DNA of 64,000 nucleotides from Halichondria panicea (lineage: Eukaryota > Porifera > Demospongiae > Suberitida > Halichondriidae): positions 4,519,182 to 4,583,181 of the forward strand of contig NC_087384.1 of the NCBI RefSeq assembly GCF_963675165.1, in the 5' to 3' direction. Below are positions 58,466-64,000 of the stretch, piece after piece (position 1 is the first letter of the stretch; every line of letters begins with the position of its first letter). A model generated the notes under the pieces. The model was not told where the DNA came from. It saw nothing but the letters and a program-made list of their open reading frames with translations, and searched no databases. The translations under genes and the position numbers were made by a program.

Positions 58466-60187
58466 TGGTACTTCCTCAGAAGAGGCGCGAAGCACTTAAC
58501 CTTTGCTAATCAGGTCTCTAATTGCCGTTGTGTTAATTGCATGCCAGTCTCATGAATTAGCCGCCCTTCCTACCTGAAGGGCGGCTGATTCAAGAGCCTA
58601 ACCATGGGTACACAGGAGTGAACTGCTATAAAGATCTCTCTCACTTGCACTGAGGAGATATCAAGCATTCAAGAGCTTCCACAACTGAAGATGTGAGATG
58701 TGGAATGCTTCTTCAGAGATATGGTGGGCACATTTTACACTTCACACCGTCAAGTAAAATTGGAGGAAAGTTCTCCCAAATGAATGGATCCCTCGTTGCC
58801 ATCAATTATTACAGTTTTATCAAATGCCTTCATTTGATGTACGTGCGAATATATACTACAATGTGCCAGTTGATCATCCTTCTCCTCCCTCACAAGTTAC
58901 TGCAATATAACTGACCACAACTATTTATAAATTGGACATAGATAACATGAGCATTATATTCATGGCTAACAGCTATAATTATATGATGCATGTTAGTGCT
59001 GTACTTGGTCGAACTTCAATAGAAATGTACAACAAAAAATGACATGAGCGGTGAACAATGCTATTAGAACATGATTGTTTATAGTCGTGCGAGTGTTATA
59101 CAATTAAATTAATGCATTAAATTAAATTAACACATATTTGACCCACTTGAATGTTACAACAGTAATGTCATTCCTCATAAGGAATGACATTACTGTTGTA
59201 ACATTCAAGTGGGTCAAATATGTCATACCGTATGGGCCCAGGTTTTTTTTGCTAACATAGCAACGAAAGGTGTATGGCCATCAAATTAATGTTGAAGTAC
59301 ACATTGATTAAGTACTGTTGTCGCCTAACCTAATTTTGCGTTGATCGATTTCCAATGACTCTGCGTCTGAATAGTCCGGGGTTTCGTTGGCCGAAAACAA
59401 ACAGCAATTCCCCTCACTATTATTACCGTCTTGTCTTGTGGATGTAGCACCTGCCACTTCCAAATAACAAACACCTTGCCGTCTTTAATTCTCAATCCAT
59501 CGACATTGACCACATTGGCAAACTCAGGTGTGAATACTAATGAGGAAGAATGCTCGAGCTCATCAAAATCTTCATTTCTTGTCGTATCTTGAACTGGTTT
59601 GGCAACAACAAGATCATTTTAGAGTTGAATGAGCGTCACATGCACATTAACTGTGTGAACGAGAATGGATTATTAAAACGTAACACAGAGAATAAAACTA
59701 ACTTGTGCGTTTAGCCTAGCTGCTTTGCGACCACTTTCAGTCAAGTATTGAGCTGCTCCTTCCCACAGTCGAACACAGGGCGGATGAGATTTTGGCCAGG
59801 CTTCTCAATAGCTGGCCTTTGTTGCATGTAGCATGCATGTACGGTCCACTTTATACGTATATACATTGTAAAAGGAGGCCTCAGGCTCTTCTGCTGTGGT
59901 ACATGCATGGTCCTGATATAACTTCTCATAGTTGATGGCTTCTTATAGCTGGTTGTTTTGGAGTGTTCCCTGACATGATTCTATTGATGGCAAGCTCTTT
60001 GCTCCAGGCTGTCTTGCATGATGTCTTTCAGCTTGTTGGTTAGTCTCACGAATCAGCCGCCCTTCCTAGGTCTCTCACTTAGGAAGGGCGGCTAGTTTAC
60101 GAGACTGGCATGCAATTAACACAACGGTAATTAGAGACCTAATGAGCAAAGGTTAAGTGCTTCGCGCCTCCTCTGGTACTTCCTCAT
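58466..60187. mobile_element. 1.7-kb element with about 105-bp terminal inverted repeats
   Basis: The left arm holds GCGCGAAGCACTTAACCTTT, TGTGTTAATTGCATGCCAGT and GCCGCCCTTCC. The right arm near 60070-60187 is its reverse complement with few mismatches. The interior includes a perfect hairpin at 59133-59222 and short open frames (for example 59325-59513, minus strand) that I do not recognise. Confidence 0.6.
59133..59222. repeat. Perfect 43-bp-stem hairpin
   Basis: The arms beginning CATATTTGACCCACTTGAAT and ending ATTCAAGTGGGTCAAATATG are exact reverse complements over 43 bases, with loop CATA. Confidence 0.85.
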
Positions 60188-61894
60188 TATACTCCCACTG
60201 AGCTATTTCAGCTCCACCCATAGTGCCACGCCCCATATATGGGCAAGATGGGCGTTTATTGACAAAGGCCACAATCGTTAATTAACTCACGGCCAACGGG
60301 TTATAGTAGTCCTTTGGTTTGTTTGTTAACCCAAGGCTGTGCTGCGGCCAGCGGGATGGTAGTCCGTTGGTTTGTTTGTGACATTTGAGCCTGCTCACCT
60401 GCTTACCACTGTGCTTACAGCATGGATGCCTCCACACAACAAGTTGTTAGCTTATATGCCTCGAGGTGTAGCCGCACGAGGAACACGGTAAAGCTGACTG
60501 TTTGTGTGTGCATGTGCGCGTGTGTTCTAGCTGTGACTGCTCAACGGTTGCAATGCGACTAAAACTAGCTCTATAGGCTTCTAGCCATGTTCTTTGGATT
60601 TTGATTCGTGGATTTTCCAACCGTACTGTGAACCAGCTGCCCTCTAAAATATAGATTCACGATTAGGCCGCTCTTCTTTTAGAGGACGGCTGATTTATGA
60701 GACTAGCAGAAGCACAGTAGACGCTACCAGAGTAGGTCCGACAGGCGCAGTGCAGCTCAAGTAATTAGCCTCAGCAAAAACATACGACGTGGGCAGATAA
60801 TTATTTCTCAATCAAATACTAATTGCTTGAGCTGCACCACGCCTGTCGTACCTTCTCTGAGACACTACGGCTGAGACAGGGGGGGTCGGACATGCAAGGG
60901 TGAACAAGATTGCGTGACAGCCATAATTATTGATACTGGTATCTACGATAGCAGCTAGCTAGGTAGCAGCTTGTTAGTGCTTTTGAAAGACTTTCTCATG
61001 GCAGAGTTCGAGTTTGTGCAGGTGAAAATAATTTTTTATGACAAACTAAAGGTTGTTGAATTAGCTGAGGCTAATAAACGCCTCTCTCGAACAGTGACCT
61101 CTCTCAAATTTTAGCCTCCTCTGCCAGTAAATCATTTAATAGTGTGCATGTGTGTATACTAAAAAAAATAGCATGCGCAAATCGAGGCATAATAATAATT
61201 ATTGAAAACCAATACCCTATAAAATTATTGGTATGTAAATAAACAAGGCCATGCAAAGTTAATTTGTAGTTTTTCAGGCTCTCGCTCTTGGAATTTGGTA
61301 GCTTTCCAATATCATGTGGCCCCCCAAAAACACGAACTTGCGTATGTTTTTTAAGTCATGAATATAATTATGACTATTTAAATTTATACACTTTCGCTTT
61401 TTGAAATTGAGGGTGTTGAATATCATTGTCATTTTATCATTGTTGCCTCATTCCGCTTGCTATTTTAGCCTGAGAAACTACAAATTGACTTTTGCATGGA
61501 CTATAATTATAAGTACATGTCCCTTCATAGTTTAATTCTGCATGTATACCGTGAAGCTATGTATAGGCTTGGGCACATGCAGTAAGTGTGTATATAGGCT
61601 ACTAAAAACGTACAGTTCTTTTATGCTCACTATGAATTATATCCCCATAACCCACCACACTCCATCCTCAGTTATGTCAAGGGTTTAAAGCCCCTGGCCC
61701 GAATTAAAGCTTTCACTATAAACAGCAGCACTGTACATAAGGTATATGTCCAATGGCATGCATGCAGTATATGTTTATGCATGTTGTTGATATTTTTGTT
61801 GCTAAAAGAACACTTTACTGTTTATTAAATAATCTAAGCATGTATCTACTTTTACTAGTACTATAGTGTACTCCGCTAACAGCAGTTAATGTAA

Positions 61895-63548
61895 TCAAGT
61901 GGTTGGTGGTAACAACGGTGTGTATTCGCTTGGGTCACTGATACGATGTGGAAGGGCTTCGTTATCTGTAGACGATCCTGTCGGGTGTGCAACTCGTCTT
62001 CGGCAGCAGAAGCTAAAACCACATTGGCTTGTGAAGGCAGATATCATCCATGAAATAAACAATATTATGTACAGTATTAGTATACCTATAACGATAATCA
62101 CCGCAAAAATCCATCCAATATTCTTTAATACCTCACGGTAATTGTACCAAGATAACCCCATTGCCAATACTAGTGAAAGAAAAGAATCGAAATAGTTGTA
62201 ACGATCCTTCTTGTATGGTCGTAGGCCAAGGATAATAGCAGGTGTAATAATGAATATCATTTGGTACACAATAAGGTGGTATGCCTGAGCACCAAAGGCT
62301 ATGAATATTATTCTCAGCAGTAGGTAGACTCCAGCAAACCATCGACAGTCCCTAGTACCAGGTGTTGTGCCATTCTTGAAATAGCCCTGTGTGATGTTTG
62401 CTAGCTCGTGAATTAGAACACATTTGATTTTGCAGGAAAAGAGGCATCTCTGAAAGAAACAATTCTGGTAAAATAGCAAAAACACTGCCGGTAGAAGTAC
62501 CATGGTAACAGTGAGGATTGATGCTAGTATAGCAAGTGGAATGTATGTGCCCACATTGAAATCAGCTGCGAAGAAGAGAGTGTATGTTACATTTCCGTAT
62601 TTGTCGTATAAAGGTATTGGCTTAAACAGGCTAATTGAAATTGAACAAAACTTGGTGTAGGATAGTAAGAAGAAGGTTGCAAATGCATTTACTACAGGAC
62701 CTTTTAGTTCCCAGCGTCTTCGAAACCTTGCTAAGCACTTGTGAAATGGCCTCCAGCAAATCACAATTATCTCGCATCCTCTGTCGTGGAGTGAAATGAG
62801 CAAGTAGATAGCCAAAGTGAAAGCGATTGGATACAGAGCTTCTAGGTACTCCAATGCTACGACTGTGAGTGTGCTCATGTGCTCACTGATGCAAAATGAA
62901 GGAATTAGGAACATGAAGAAGTCCAAATTAAATAGCCCCACAAAATCAGCGGAAAACTTATAAAAGGAATAAGAGTAGGTATATCCGCTTATATTAAATG
63001 GGTAATTACTACACATTGTCACGTTTAGCACCTGAGCCATCAAAACGAAGCTATTCAGAACTGGAGAGGCAAAATTTATTCGGAACACAATAACAATCAC
63101 ACAGATCAAAGTCAATGGTACTGTAAGCCTGACAAAGAAGAGTAACCATCCTAAAGGTTGTGGCATGCATTCCTTACACTCTTTATAGTAAGAGAAGACG
63201 GCCGGTCCCAGCTGGTTGGCAGCGACTACAGAGCAGTCCTGTGCGATTGAGAGGACCACACATCTCCTCATCTAGCTTTGATACATCAGAGGGTACATCC
63301 ATGAATTTTGATAGTTGACTTTTCGTGTTGTATGGGCAGGCTCCAAAATGCTCTGTGTCATTGTTGTAAGTTAAGCAGAAACCATCTAATATTTTTATCT
63401 TGTTTGTCACATTCGAGCACTGCAATATAGTATTGATCTGTTGTCCACACTCACACTTGTTTGCTTGGCGTACAAACCATGTTGGGCATGCTTGACTTGA
63501 CACTAGAACTACCTGTAGTACAATCAAAATCACTCCAAGTATTGTCAT
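61895..63548 (-). pseudogene. Multipass membrane protein, array copy I (one 2-nt deletion)
   Basis: The start is the ATG at 63548 (MTILGVILIVLQVVLVSS). The frame is open through the ectodomain to GLLCSRCQP, then two bases are missing near 63211 (CCCAGCTGG for CCCAGTCCTGG). After that it is open for the whole membrane part to SEYTPLLPPTT. It is closest to copy H. A TTTATT (AATAAA on this strand) lies about 75 bases after the stop. If the 2-nt gap were an assembly error the gene would be complete. Confidence 0.8.
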
Positions 63549-64000
63549 CTTCAAAGCTTAACTATAAAAAAGGATTCTGTTTTTTTTAAAGCAACTACAT
63601 GCAGCTGCTTGCTGAAGCATGCAAACACTAAAAGTGTCAATAATTACAAAAGCACTGATTATATTGAAACCTAATACTGAATTATTTCTATCGTACTGTT
63701 AGTTTATTCTGTTTTCTAGTGTTTTTTTTAAAGCAACTACATGCAGCTGCTTGCTGAAGCATGCAAACACTAAAAGTGTCAATAATTACAAAAGCACTGA
63801 TTATATTGAAACCTAATACTCTATCGTACTGTTAGTTTATTGTTAGTATAAGATCCGGTGTTTTTATTTGATCTCTTTTTAGAACCAACACTATGAACAT
63901 ACTGGTATGCAAAAATACACAAACACCAAGTATTCAGTGAAACCTACAGTATTCTATGATTATACGGGTGTAGGCATGCACACATGCAGCCGTACCGGGT
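63549..64000. repeat. Upstream flank of copy I with a 142-bp tandem duplication
   Basis: A segment beginning AAAGCAACTACATGCAGCTG occurs at 63588 and again at 63730, with the intervening sequence repeated. The single-copy version is upstream of copy H near 56660. At 63995 a CCGTATAGCG-family MITE begins and is cut by the window end. Confidence 0.75.

Larger units (their letters stand above)
56609..61894. other. Large spacer filled with inverted-repeat elements
   Basis: The upstream flank of copy H (56640-56910) resembles that of copy I (63580-63990). Elements follow at 56920-57118, about 57556-58449 and 58466-60187. The segment 60705-60860 has inverted segments (GCTCAAGTAATTAG and CTAATTGCTTGAGC). 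The segment 60960-61130 resembles the MITE at 15685-16063. The 3' flank of copy I begins near 61540. No gene is supported. Confidence 0.5.

Noticed and set aside
59133-59222. microRNA precursor
   Set aside because: Pairing is perfect without bulges and it lies inside a transposon-like element, so a mobile-element origin is simpler.

Overview
The window looks like AT-rich metazoan nuclear DNA, most probably from a sponge (demosponge-like). The reasons are: compact genes with many short phase-1 introns and consensus GT-AG borders, Ig/FN3-like and death-domain modules, locally amplified gene families, and very many short inverted-repeat transposons. No bacterial operons, rRNA, tRNA, or CRISPR structure was recognised. 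The species assignment is inference.

Region 1 (about 300-18,600, + strand) holds two tandem paralogues of a type I surface receptor. The second copy (10,838-17,694) can be assembled from 14 exons, all in phase, into a protein of about 934 residues: signal peptide, V-type Ig-like domain, FN3-like and further beta-rich modules, Thr-rich stalk, one transmembrane helix, a long tyrosine tail with several ITIM-like motifs (SxYxxI/L/V, VxYxxV), and a C-terminal death domain. The first copy (459-5,789) is a pseudogene. It has indels, in-frame stops, a destroyed splice acceptor before the membrane exon, and no death-domain exon. Between them lies a nest of transposons: a Harbinger-like MITE interrupted by an inverted-repeat element, by a 5'-truncated non-LTR retrotransposon with a restriction-like endonuclease C-terminus, and by a 40-bp Mutator-like MITE.

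Region 2 (about 20,800-64,000, - strand) is a tandem array of an intronless gene family encoding proteins of about 550 residues: signal peptide, Cys-rich N-glycosylated ectodomain, about 9-10 membrane segments, and a C-terminus ending in an acidic dileucine motif. There are seven near full-length copies (3' ends at 20,845; 26,394; 32,398; 37,638; 43,063; 54,971; 61,895) and at least three remnants. Only the copies at 37,638-39,302 and 54,971-56,608 are uninterrupted; the others carry one or two frameshifts. The copies sit in duplicated units of 5.2-7 kb, and a higher-order duplication of about 11 kb contains two units. The spacers carry + strand exon-like modules and a conserved AATAAA.

Several MITE families can be defined from the window alone, because paralogous units provide empty sites: a CCGTATAGCG family with TA duplications, a TAGCCTCGA family with 9-bp duplications, a CAGGGATTTG family with TA duplications, a GGCCACTCC family with a TTA duplication, and a fold-back element with tandem-repeat arms.
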